A stretch of DNA of 64,000 bases from GWA2-46-15 sp964551525 (GCA_964551525.1 CAZKCH010000001.1:8292-72291), one strand, 5' to 3'; numbered from the stretch's first letter, positions 32,983 to 41,565 are shown. The notes: generated by a model from the sequence alone, not told the origin. Made by a program: numbers and translations.

Positions 32983-33579
32983 ATGATAAAGGCAGCGATA
33001 TTCGACCTTAACGGAATATTTATTCAAGGCCCAAGATTGAGCGATAGATTCAAGGAGATTTTTGGTATTGAAACAAAAGATTTCTTGCCCGTGTTAAAAG
33101 AGATCATGGCAAAGATAAGAAAACCAAATGCGGGGAGTGCTTTTAGCCATTGGAAACCATATTTGGAGAGATGGAATGTCAGTCTGACGGAAGAACAGTT
33201 CCTTGATTTTTGGTTCGGTGCTGAAAAAGAAATTCCAGAATTAATTGAATTGGCAAAACAGATAAAAACGAAAGGTGTTAAAGTGTTTATCCTGTCAAAT
33301 AATTTTGCCGAAAGAGCCGATTATTATAAAAAGAGTTCTCCGTTCTTAACAGAAATTCCTGATAAAGTTTATTATTCTTGGCAAACGGGTTTCGTCAAAC
33401 CGGACCCACAAGCATTCAAGAATCTGTTAACCGAGAACAATCTTGAACCCGAGGAATGTATTTATTTTGATGATTTAGAAGAAAATATTAAAGTGGCAAA
33501 CGACTTAGGAATGAAGGCCTTCCTTTATAATAACGTTATCGGCTTAGAGGAAGCCCTGAGGAACAATCGGGTAATCTAA
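32983..33579 (+). CDS. HAD-superfamily hydrolase with DxN motif I
   Basis: 198 aa. Motif I is FDLNGIF, motif II ILSNNFAE, motif III FVKPDPQAF (Lys) and motif IV YFDDLEENI, with an alpha-helical cap at about 20-90: a haloacid dehalogenase or epoxide-hydrolase-like phosphatase subgroup. The second Asp of motif I, which acts as acid/base in phosphatases, is Asn here, so catalysis may be altered. Substrate unknown. Confidence 0.85.
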   Translation: MIKAAIFDLNGIFIQGPRLSDRFKEIFGIETKDFLPVLKEIMAKIRKPNAGSAFSHWKPYLERWNVSLTEEQFLDFWFGAEKEIPELIELAKQIKTKGVKVFILSNNFAERADYYKKSSPFLTEIPDKVYYSWQTGFVKPDPQAFKNLLTENNLEPEECIYFDDLEENIKVANDLGMKAFLYNNVIGLEEALRNNRVI

Positions 33580-33680
33580 TTCATCAAACAGGTTTCCAGC
33601 CTACGGCTGGTCAACCGAAGCAAGGGGCGAGCTGTCAATCCCGTATTCAAAGCTTTAATATAAAGAAACAAACCGTATTT

Positions 33681-34445
33681 ATGAAATACTATCCAACTTT
33701 ATTGCACGAGAAAGCCGCAAATAAAATGGTGGAGATTTTCAGTAGAGATAAATCGGTAATGAGCATCTTACTGACTTGTTCTTGCGCTAGGGGAAAGGCG
33801 TCGAAGGACTCCTGTCTGGACATATGCTTAATTGTAAAAAACAAGAATGATATTAAAAATATCAAAAGCAAATTTAATAAAGTTTATGGCCGAGATAAAA
33901 TATTAAAGGGGCTTTCGAGGGCAGGGAAATACTCTCACATAGATATAGAAATAACTGACGGAAAGATTATTCCCGTCGAAAGGGGATGGACCTCCGGTCC
34001 CGATGAATACGAATTAGAGATCGGAAACGTTTTCATCTATTCAATGGTTTTATTCGACAGAAATAATCATTTTAAGAGACTAAGAAAGAACTATACCCCT
34101 TATTATTACGAGGGCCTGAGAAGAAAAAGATTAAAAGAAGTGAAGGAATTCATGTTTAACAACCTGGGCCACGTCCCTCTGCTCGTTAAAAGAAAACTAT
34201 ACTTCCAGGCCTTTAAAAGGTTTTATGATGCCACCAGGGAATTCTTGCAGGCGCTCTTTATAGAGAACAAAAAATACCCGATTGCTTATGATAAATGGGT
34301 AAAAGACCAACTAACAGAAATACTCGATAAGCCCGAACTTTACAAGGAATTCGTGGCCTTGTATGAGATTAAAAAACTGGAAAGCAACGAACTGGCCCTA
34401 AAAGCCGATAAGCTTAAAAAATTAGCAAAAAGATATTTACCTTAA
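33681..34445 (+). CDS. Nucleotidyltransferase-fold protein with C-terminal helical domain
   Basis: 254 aa. Residues 25-55 (LLTCSCARGKASKDSCLDICLIV) match the strand-turn-strand of pol-beta type nucleotidyltransferases, with the D-x-D-like pair in LDICLI altered (Asp-Ile-Cys), and DIEITDGK may give the third carboxylate. The expected Gly-Ser is Ser-Cys. The C-terminal half is helical, similar to HEPN or kanamycin-NTase helices. Activity is uncertain because of the changed active site. It directly precedes tyrS. Confidence 0.65.
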   Translation: MKYYPTLLHEKAANKMVEIFSRDKSVMSILLTCSCARGKASKDSCLDICLIVKNKNDIKNIKSKFNKVYGRDKILKGLSRAGKYSHIDIEITDGKIIPVERGWTSGPDEYELEIGNVFIYSMVLFDRNNHFKRLRKNYTPYYYEGLRRKRLKEVKEFMFNNLGHVPLLVKRKLYFQAFKRFYDATREFLQALFIENKKYPIAYDKWVKDQLTEILDKPELYKEFVALYEIKKLESNELALKADKLKKLAKRYLP

Positions 34446-34484
34446 GTTATATCGAAGGACTTGCCCTGAGCCGGGTCGAAGGGA

Positions 34485-34490
34485 TAGAAT
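34485..34490 (+). promoter_or_regulatory. -10 (TAGAAT) of tyrS
   Basis: Lies 6 nt before the tyrS ATG. Just upstream is a REP-like string (GAAGGACTTGCCCTGAGC and GGGTCGAAGG, 34453-34482). Confidence 0.5.
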
Positions 34491-34496
34491 AATACA

Positions 34497-35612
34497 ATGA
34501 CTACTGAAGAACGGCTTGATCTCGTCAAACAAGTAGGGGAGGAGATTACCACCGAAGAAGAGCTGCGGCGGCTTTTAGAAACCGAAAAGAACTTGGTTGC
34601 CTATGACGGCTTTGAGCCCTCGGGCCAGATTCACATTGCCCAAGGTCTTTTACGCGCCATCAATGTCAACAAAATGATTAAGGCCGGCATCAAGTTTAAA
34701 ATGCTGGTGGCTGACTGGCATGCGATGTGTAATGACAAAATGGGCGGCGATCTGGAAAAAATTAAAATCGTGGGCCAATATTTCATTGAGGTTTGGCGGG
34801 CTTACGGCATGGATTTGAAAAACGTGGAGTTTGTTTGGGCTTCGGACTTAGTTAAAAACAGCAAATATTGGGAATTAGTTTTAAAGGTGGGCCGGACTAA
34901 TAAACTGGCGCGCTTTATCAGAACCGCGGAATTCATGGGCCGAGAAGCAGCCGCGGAAACCTTGTCAGCGGCTCAGTTGTTTTATCCCTGCATGCAAATT
35001 GCTGATATTTTTACTCTGGGCGCCAAGATCACTCAATTAGGCATGGACCAGCGCAAAGTTAATATGTTGGCCCGGGAGATCGGATCCCAGCTCGGTTTTT
35101 GGAAACCAATAGTAATTTCACACCACATGCTCATGGGTTTGGATCAACCCCCCTCCGCCAATGCTTCGGAGGGCGAGGCCGCCATTGATAAAACCGCCAG
35201 GACCATAGCCCTCAAGATGTCTAAATCGAATCCTGATAATGCGATTTTTATGACTGATTCAAAAGAAGAGATTGAAAGAAAAATTAACAAGGCCTGGTGC
35301 CCGGAAGGGGAGAGCCAAGAAAACCCGATTCTGGAATACTGCCGTTATATAATTTTTGAATCCCTGGACCGACTTGGAACCAAAGAGATAAAAATTGAAA
35401 GACCGGAAAAATTCGGCGGCACCATTACGGTCAAATCCTATGCTAAATTAGAAACGCTTTTCAGCCAGAAACAAATCCATCCCCAAGATCTGAAAAAAAC
35501 AGTCGCCGAACTCTTAAACAAACTAATAGCGCCGGTCAGAGAACACTTTATCAAGGACAAGAGAGCGAAAAAACTGCTTGAACAAGTGACAGGTTTTGCC
35601 GTAACAAGATAA
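34497..35612 (+). CDS. tyrS: Tyrosyl-tRNA synthetase, archaeal/eukaryotic type
   Basis: 371 aa. It charges tRNA-Tyr. It begins with a helix like that of archaeal TyrRS (EERLDLVKQVGEEITTEEEL), then AYDGFEPSGQIHIAQGL, where HIAQ (His46) takes the HIGH position. YPCMQIADIFTLG, GMDQRKVNMLARE and the KMSKS loop (Lys240) follow. The C-terminus RPEKFGGTITVKSYAKLE matches the archaeal enzyme rather than the bacterial S4-domain type. About 20 extra residues before KMSKS (PPSANASEGEAAIDKT) include a palindrome. Its partner is probably the C1:G72 tRNA-Tyr at 28605. Confidence 0.93.
   Translation: MTTEERLDLVKQVGEEITTEEELRRLLETEKNLVAYDGFEPSGQIHIAQGLLRAINVNKMIKAGIKFKMLVADWHAMCNDKMGGDLEKIKIVGQYFIEVWRAYGMDLKNVEFVWASDLVKNSKYWELVLKVGRTNKLARFIRTAEFMGREAAAETLSAAQLFYPCMQIADIFTLGAKITQLGMDQRKVNMLAREIGSQLGFWKPIVISHHMLMGLDQPPSANASEGEAAIDKTARTIALKMSKSNPDNAIFMTDSKEEIERKINKAWCPEGESQENPILEYCRYIIFESLDRLGTKEIKIERPEKFGGTITVKSYAKLETLFSQKQIHPQDLKKTVAELLNKLIAPVREHFIKDKRAKKLLEQVTGFAVTR
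35151..35173. repeat. Palindrome inside tyrS
   Basis: CCCTCCG and CGGAGGG around a 9-nt loop, encoding PSANASEG in a segment absent from typical archaeal TyrRS, just before KMSKS. Confidence 0.55.
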
Positions 35613-35693
35613 GTGGTATAATATTTTAATACCCAAAGGTCGACAATAATAGTGATTAGTTATTAGAAATTAGTTTTTTAACTTTTTACAAAT

Positions 35694-36374
35694 ATGCCTC
35701 AAGATTGGTTATCAGTAACCGTTGGCGCCCTCCAAGACCTTTGGCTTGGATTCTTGTATTTTATCCCGAATCTGATCGGCGCCGTAGTTGTTTTCGTTGT
35801 CGGCTGGCTCGCTTCTTCGTGGGTCGGCTGGGGAGTATCGAAAGTATTAAATCTTGCTAAATTGAACCAGCTTTTTGCCCGCGGCCAGTGGGATGAGGCC
35901 TTAGAAAAGGCCGGCATCAAAGCTGATGTCGCCGGTTTCATCGGCCAGATTTGCCGCTGGATTCTGGTTTTGGTTTTCTTATCCGCCGCAGTGGAGATTC
36001 TCGGCCTGACGCAATTTGCTTCTCTTTTCGGACAAATAATCGCCTGGCTGCCTAATGTGGTGGTGGTTGTTTTGATTATGGTCGTCGCCGTGATTGTCGC
36101 TGACATCTTAGAAAAATTAGCTGTCGCTTCAGTAGCGAGAGCAAAAATAAAATCCACTCAAGCCGTGGCTTTAGTGGTCAGATGGTCAATTTATATCTTC
36201 ACTGTTCTAGTTGTTCTGATGCAATTGAAAATCGCTTCGCCCTTAGTCCAAACCGTGCTCACCGGCGTGATCGCCCTATTGGTGATTGCCGGCGGCTTGG
36301 CCATTGGCTTAGGTGGAAAGGATTTGGCAAAAGAAATCCTGGAAGACATTTACCGAAAGCTTAAGAACGAATAA
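35694..36374 (+). CDS. Membrane protein with mechanosensitive-channel-like TM helices
   Basis: 226 aa with five or six membrane helices. LIGAVVVFVVGWLASSWVGWGVSKVL is the repeated 'conserved TM helix' seen next to MscS-type channels (PF05552-like), repeated at about 115-150, and GGLAIGLGGKDLAKEI resembles the pore-lining Gly-rich helix of MscS. It lacks the large MscS beta domain, ending soon after. Likely a small osmotic-stress channel-like protein. TATAAT at 35616-35621 could drive it. A terminator follows at 36410. Confidence 0.78.
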   Translation: MPQDWLSVTVGALQDLWLGFLYFIPNLIGAVVVFVVGWLASSWVGWGVSKVLNLAKLNQLFARGQWDEALEKAGIKADVAGFIGQICRWILVLVFLSAAVEILGLTQFASLFGQIIAWLPNVVVVVLIMVVAVIVADILEKLAVASVARAKIKSTQAVALVVRWSIYIFTVLVVLMQLKIASPLVQTVLTGVIALLVIAGGLAIGLGGKDLAKEILEDIYRKLKNE

Positions 36375-36409
36375 TTACCCGGGTTTTGACGTTAATTGGA
36401 TCTCGCTTC

Positions 36410-36430
36410 GCCCCGGCTTTCAGCCGGGGC
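36410..36430 (+). terminator. Hairpin terminator after the TM-helix gene
   Basis: GCCCCGGC-TTTCA-GCCGGGGC, perfect 8-bp stem, just before the 23S promoter P1. The T-run is missing, so it may insulate rather than terminate. Confidence 0.6.
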
Positions 36431-36436
36431 GGGCTA

Positions 36437-36465
36437 TTGACAAACATATTCGTATTTAATACAAT
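36437..36465 (+). promoter_or_regulatory. 23S rRNA promoter P1
   Basis: -35 TTGACA (36437-36442), 17-nt spacer, -10 TACAAT (36460-36465): a near-consensus strong promoter. Confidence 0.85.
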
Positions 36466-36494
36466 CAAAAATACTCTTAGATTTAAACATTCCT

Positions 36495-36536
36495 ATGAAT
36501 ACCATTCTTTATACTCTCACCAAAAGAAGCGGCTAA
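36495..36536 (+). CDS. Possible 13-codon leader peptide of the 23S transcript
   Basis: ATG to TAA encoding MNTILYTLTKRSG, about 23 nt after the expected start of transcription. Its GAAGCGG (36526-36532) can pair with CCGCTTC (36566-36572), which is also the left arm of the terminator, so two exclusive structures exist. Translation is unproven. Confidence 0.4.
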   Translation: MNTILYTLTKRSG

Positions 36537-36564
36537 TTCCTTAGGATTTTTTATTGCCTAAGCG

Positions 36565-36587
36565 ACCGCTTCGAAGCGGTTTTTTCT
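36565..36587 (+). terminator. Terminator/attenuator in the 23S leader
   Basis: ACCGCTT-CG-AAGCGGT followed by T6. A second hairpin, CTTAGG/CCTAAG (36540-36562), precedes it. With GAAGCGG pairing CCGCTTC outside it, this would form an antiterminator. Confidence 0.75.
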
Positions 36588-36672
36588 TTTCTCGCGCCGG
36601 CATTGACGCTGAATAAAAAATTGGCGGTAAAACCGGATTGAGAACCAAAAAACGAAAGAAAAAGAACGGACT

Positions 36673-36702
36673 TTGACAACTTAATAAAATTCTAGCTAAT
36701 TA
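36673..36702 (+). promoter_or_regulatory. Possible 23S promoter P2
   Basis: -35 TTGACA (36673-36678), 18-nt spacer, -10 TAATTA (36697-36702), downstream of the leader terminator, so 23S could be made independently of P1. Confidence 0.5.
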
Positions 36703-37344
36703 AGTAAAAACTCCTTAAATTTACAGACGAATCTGGTGAATCTAAGGAGGGTAAGAAATTGTGGTTACAACAGGTTGATGGCGGATGCCTTGGAAAGTCG
36801 AGGCGACGAAGGACGTGGCGTGACTGCGATAAGCTCCGGGGAGGTGTCAAGCAACCCGTGAACCGGAGATGTCCGAATCTGGAAACAGGGCCGCGCAAAA
36901 CGCGGTCGACCCCGAGCGCAAGTGAGGGGTAGCGTACCTGGGGAAGTAAAACCTTTCAGTACCCAGAGGAAAATAAAACAATGTTTCGTGTTTTACACGA
37001 GATGATTCCCTTAGTAGCGGCGAGTGAAAAGGGAAATAGCCTAGAGTTCTAAGCTTCGCAAGAAGCTTGGAGCAGTTAAAAGAGAGCGACGCCTGAAGTT
37101 TTCCCCTTTATCCCGAGAGAAATCGAGGGACAAGGAGAAAACTTTGGAAAGAGTAAAAAAATTGATTGTTAGCCAAAGTCCCCTGGAAAGGAACACCAAA
37201 GAGGGTAATAGTCCCGTAGGCGAAAACGATCAATCTCTTAGTCTCTTAGTCCCGCAAGGGACAAATCTTAAGTACTATAGGGCATGATAAATCTATAGGA
37301 AGTCGGCTGAACTACTTTCAAGCCAAGGCTAAATACTCGACTTT

Positions 37345-37383
<39 letters not shown>

Positions 37384-38815
37384 CAGCCCGGCGAGGGCGA
37401 TGAAATAGTACCTGAAACCATCTAACCTACAAAGAGTCGGAGCCCCACAGAGCGCAAGCTTTTGCGGGGTGACGGCGTACTTTTTGGAGAACGAGCCAAC
37501 GAGTTGTTGTGCATAGTTGTCTAACCCCGTTAAACGGGGGAAGGCAAAGCGAAAGCAAGCGTTAATAGCGCGACTAAAACTGTGCACCCCAGACCCGAAG
37601 CCAAGCGAGCTTGCCAGCGTCAGGGTGAATCCCGCCGAAGGGCGAGAAGAAGCCCGTACCTGTGAGCCGTGCAATACTCTAGGACGAACGGTGGCACGAA
37701 GAGAAAACCTAAACGAGCTTGGTAATAGCTGGTTCTTCCCGAAATAGCTTTTGGACTAGCTCCGCCGTATTATATTTTTCAGGGGTAGAGCACTGAAAAG
37801 AATATCGTGGCTTTTAGCCAGGTATTCTTATCAAACTCCGAATACTGAAAAATTCAGGCGGAAGTAAGAACCCGGGCGCTAAGGTCCGGGCTCAAAAGGG
37901 AAACAGCCCAGACCTTCATCTAAGGCCCCCAAGTTTAAACTAAGTGCTAGGAAGGAAGTGATTTTCCTATGATAGTCAGGAGGTGAGCTTAGAAGCAGCT
38001 ACCCTTTAAAAAGTGCGTAACAGCTTACTGATTAAGGAATTTCGCACCAAAGATTAACGGGGCTCAAGTTTAACGCCGAAGATAAGGGCCCGCCCACATC
38101 TGCAAAGTTGTGGCGGGCGGTAGGGAAGCGTCCTTTGTTCAGCGAAGCCCCTCCGTAAGGTCGGGGTGGAGAACAAGGGAGTGAGAATGTTGGCATGAGT
38201 AACCGCAATCCGGGTGAGATCCTCGGACACCGAAAGCCCAAGATTTCCTTGGCAATGATTTTCAGCCAGGGGTTAGGCGGCCCTAACACTGCGACCAAAT
38301 GGCCTCAGTGGATGGACAGCCGGTTAATATTCCGGCCCTTCGGTTGTTTTTCAAAAGGGTGACGCAATCAAAGTTCTTGATAGGATTATTGGATTTCCGA
38401 GAGTCGAGATTTATCTCGACCGTTTCAAGAATCAGATTGCCAAGAAAAACCCTGAGATTTAAAACAACCGGATCCGTATCGCAAACCGACACAGGCAGGC
38501 AGGTCGAGTAGACCAAGGTGAACGGGTGAAAGCTCCTGAAGGAACTCGGCAAAAAAGCTACCCGTAAGTTCGCAAGATGGGTTGCCCCGACCCGCAAGGG
38601 TTATGGGGCCGCAGCTAACGATTCCTTAGCGACTGTTTATCAAAAACACAGGCTCCTGCTTAACTCGTAAGAGGAAATATAGGAGCCGAGACCTGACCAG
38701 TGCTGGAACGTCAAACTCGACGATTTTACCGCAAGGTAAAACTGATCGAGCTAAGCGCCAGTGAACGTCCGCTCTAACTCTGAGAGTGTTAAAGTAGCGT
38801 AACCCCTTGTCAGGT

Positions 38816-39571
38816 AAGAGATTTGCCTGTGCTCACAGCAGTGAGCAATAAATCCGGCTAATAACGGTGAAATCCTCGTTAGAGTCCCGCATCAAGGGCG
38901 GGACGTTGAAAACAAGATAATACCGTGGGAAGTCCCGTTAAACGGGACCCCGTAACGACTGACGTCGCCGATAGCTATTGGCGACCGAGATAGTAGATGC
39001 TATGATGAAATAACATTTACGGATTTAATGAAAAAAATACTATCATATGCCGGCACTAAACAATTCTAAATCAAAGAAAAATCTACCAGTATATATTTCT
39101 GGTTATGTAGACGGGGAAGGATGCTTTAGTGTTTCCTTCTCAAAAAGAGAAAAACTGTCAGTGGGATGGGAAACAAAACCAAGTTTTGCCGTAGGGCAAA
39201 ACTATGACCGATCAGAAGTAATTAAATTACTAAAGCTTTATTTAAATTGCGGAAGTATAAGACGTGATTATTCTGACAAAACATTGAAATTCGAGGTCCG
39301 TAGTTTAAATGACCTGGTAGAAAAAGTAATTCCTCATTTTCGTCAGTACCCTTTATTATCAAATAAGCGAAAAGATTTCGATTTGTTTGTAAAAATATGC
39401 GGGCTGATGAAAAAAGAAAAACACCTTCAAAGAAGGGGATTAAAAAAGATTGTCAATTTCGCGTATCAAATGAACGCAAGCGGTAAACGAAAATACAAAA
39501 AAGAGGAAATTACAAAAGAATTGTCTATTTGAAGATATAGTCTGCACCATAAGAAATTATGAGACAATGTG
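38816..39571 (+). mobile_element. Group I intron in 23S (after E. coli U1951 equivalent) with LAGLIDADG ORF
   Basis: It splits CTTGTCAGGT from AAGTTCTGACCCGC. The exon ends in U, the intron ends in G, and CAGGT pairs with GCCTG 10 nt inside the intron (P1). Core strings: CTAATAACGGTGAAATCC, AATACCGTGGGAAG, GTAACGACT and AGATATAGTC. The ORF lies between the R and S elements. Position 1951 is a known insertion hot spot in bacterial 23S. Confidence 0.88.
39047..39532 (+). CDS. LAGLIDADG homing endonuclease in 23S intron 1
   Basis: 161 aa with one clear LAGLIDADG helix (VYISGYVDGEGCFSVSF), followed by the beta-sheet DNA-binding part and ending with helices (NKRKDFDLFVKICGLM). The single motif and length fit the homodimeric class, as in other 23S intron endonucleases. 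Its stop codon overlaps the S element AGATATAGTC of the ribozyme. Confidence 0.9.
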   Translation: MPALNNSKSKKNLPVYISGYVDGEGCFSVSFSKREKLSVGWETKPSFAVGQNYDRSEVIKLLKLYLNCGSIRRDYSDKTLKFEVRSLNDLVEKVIPHFRQYPLLSNKRKDFDLFVKICGLMKKEKHLQRRGLKKIVNFAYQMNASGKRKYKKEEITKELSI

Positions 39572-40107
39572 AAGTTCTGACCCGCATGAAAGGTTTCACG
39601 ACTAAGGAACTGTCTCCAGGAGTTGCCCGGTGAAAATGCAGTAGGGGTGAAGATGCCCCTTACCTGCGGCTAGACGGAAAGACCCCGAGAGCTTCACTGT
39701 AAGGTGGTATTGGATTTTGGGTTTGGATGCGTAGCGTAGTAGGGAGGATTTGAAGTCCCGTTTTTGGACGGGATGGATCCGACAATGAAACACCTATCTT
39801 TTAAACTCTCAATTCTAATTCCGCTGATGAAGCGGATAACAGTGCCACCCCGGCAGTTTAAGTGGGGCACTTGCCTCCCAAAAAGTACTGGAGGCGTTTA
39901 AAGGTCGGCTAGCTCCGGATGGAAATCGGAGCGATAGGGCAAAGCCATAAGCCGGCTTTACTGCAAGGCGGATATGCCGCGCAGTTGGGAAACCAGAACT
40001 TAGTGAACCGATGCGTCATAGTAGAAGGCGCAAAGATCAACAGACAAAAGTTACCTCGGGGATAACAGGCTAGTAGGGCCCGCGAGTCCACATCTACGGC
40101 CCTGTTC

Positions 40108-40140
<33 letters not shown>

Positions 40141-40269
40141 GTGAAGCAGCTCCCAAGGGTCTGGCTGTTCGCCAGTTAAAGTGGTACGTGAGCTGGGTTC
40201 AAACCGTCGCGAGACAGGTTGGTCCCTATCTACCGCAGGCGTTGAGTCTTGAGGAGAGTCTCGGACAGT

Positions 40270-41066
40270 AAATAAAATTGCTGCTTCAGAGAGTAATCTC
40301 TGATGACAAATTGGCTAATAACGGTGAAACCTTCATTGGAATTATGCGGAAAGCGTATTTTTCCGCTTGTAGGTCCAACGGAAAAATGATATGATTTTCT
40401 TGAGGACCGCATAATTTTAAATAAGGTAATACCGTGGGAAGACAAACAAAAATACCCAAAACAGATTTAGCTTATATCGCTGGTTTTTTGGACGGTGACG
40501 GAAGTGTTATAGTCCAAATGAAAAACAGAAGGCACAATCCAAGAGGATGGCGATTAATGTTCACAATCTGCTTTTATCAGGATACGCGTCATGAAAAACC
40601 GCTATCCTGGATAAAAAAGACATTAGGAATAGGTTATATTTCTCGCCGGAAAGATGGAATTACCGAACTAAGAATTAATGGTTTTGGAAGAACCAAAGAG
40701 ATTCTGGAAAATTTATCACCATATATCAAGTTTAAGAAAAAACAGGTAAACATTTTACTAACGATCTTAAAAAAGATCGTAGGCAAGAATTTTCCTGATT
40801 TGACCAGAAAACAGCGGTTAAAAATAGCAGATATGATTTATGAATCAAGACAGTTAACCTATCAATCTGGTTGGAAAAAATTCTCTAAGTCAAAAAGGGA
40901 ATTAAGAGAAAGATTGGGTTTTTAATTAAAGTTTGTCCCCGTAACGACTTTCCGCATTAATGCGGAGGATGGCATAGTTTTATACGCCATAATACGCCAA
41001 CCACGCGTTCAATTTATGAACGCGCGGAAGATATAGTCTAAGCTTGTAGAAATACAAGGCAACTTG
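40270..41066 (+). mobile_element. Group I intron in the sarcin-ricin loop of 23S with LAGLIDADG ORF
   Basis: It splits GGACAGT from ACGAGAGGACC, so ligation restores AGTACGAGAGGACC (after E. coli U2656 equivalent). The exon ends in U, the intron ends in G, and CAGT pairs with GCTG inside the intron (P1). Core strings: CTAATAACGGTGAAACC, AATACCGTGGGAAG, GTAACGACT and AGATATAGTC. Between the HE and S are two extra hairpins (CCGCATTAATGCGG; GCGTTCAATTTATGAACGC). Confidence 0.88.
40434..40925 (+). CDS. LAGLIDADG homing endonuclease in 23S intron 2
   Basis: 163 aa with LAGLIDADG helix LAYIAGFLDGDGSVIVQM near the N-terminus, beta-rich middle (ISRRKDGITELRINGFGR) and helical C-terminus (LTRKQRLKIADMIYESRQL), the single-motif homodimeric type. 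The only start in range is the GTG inside the core string ACCGTGGGAAG, the same placement as in the second 16S intron, so the first codons are also part of the ribozyme core. Confidence 0.88.
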   Translation: MGRQTKIPKTDLAYIAGFLDGDGSVIVQMKNRRHNPRGWRLMFTICFYQDTRHEKPLSWIKKTLGIGYISRRKDGITELRINGFGRTKEILENLSPYIKFKKKQVNILLTILKKIVGKNFPDLTRKQRLKIADMIYESRQLTYQSGWKKFSKSKRELRERLGF

Positions 41067-41391
41067 ACGAGAGGACCTCTGAGAACTGACCTCTGGTGTA
41101 CCAGTTGTCCTGCCAAGGGCATTGCTGGGTAGCTATGTCGGGCATGGATAAGTGTTGAAAGCATCTAAACACGAAGCCAACTCCAAGATTAGGACTCATA
41201 GATTCCTTGAAGACCACAAGGTTAATAGGCTGCAGGCGTAAGGCCCGCAAGGGTTTAAACCGAGCAGTACTAATAAATCATCAACCATAATTTTCTTACC
41301 TTCCTTAGCTTTGCCAGATATTCATTATATCCTGGCGTTTTGGCAAAAAAATGAAGCTCCCTTCTCTCATCTTGAGATAAAATTAAACACA

Positions 41392-41506
41392 GAGGTGGGG
41401 ACTATACCGAGGTTGTCCCACTCGTTCCCATTCCGAACACGACCGTGAAATACCTCATGGCTGATGATAGTCCTTCCGGGCGAAAGTAGGTAGTCCCCAC
41501 CCCTTT
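41392..41506 (+). rRNA. rrf: 5S rRNA
   Basis: Terminal stem GGTGGGGACTA with TAGTCCCCACC, loop A/B region GGTTGTCCCACTCGTTCCCATTC (read in parts), CCGAACACGACCGTGAAAT and CGAAAGTAGG. The outer flanks AAACA and TTGTTT extend the stem. Ends are approximate. It lies 105 nt after 23S. Confidence 0.93.
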
Positions 41507-41565
41507 GTTTAATCTGACGATGTCCGTTATCAAAAACGCGCTTTTAAAATTGGCCCAAAAGGGGA

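Noticed and set aside
34456..34486. CCCTGAGC...GTCGAAGG string (also 32925-32949) as a regulatory site
   Set aside because: Degenerate copies lie in several intergenic spaces with no fixed position relative to promoters; more likely a worn-down dispersed repeat.
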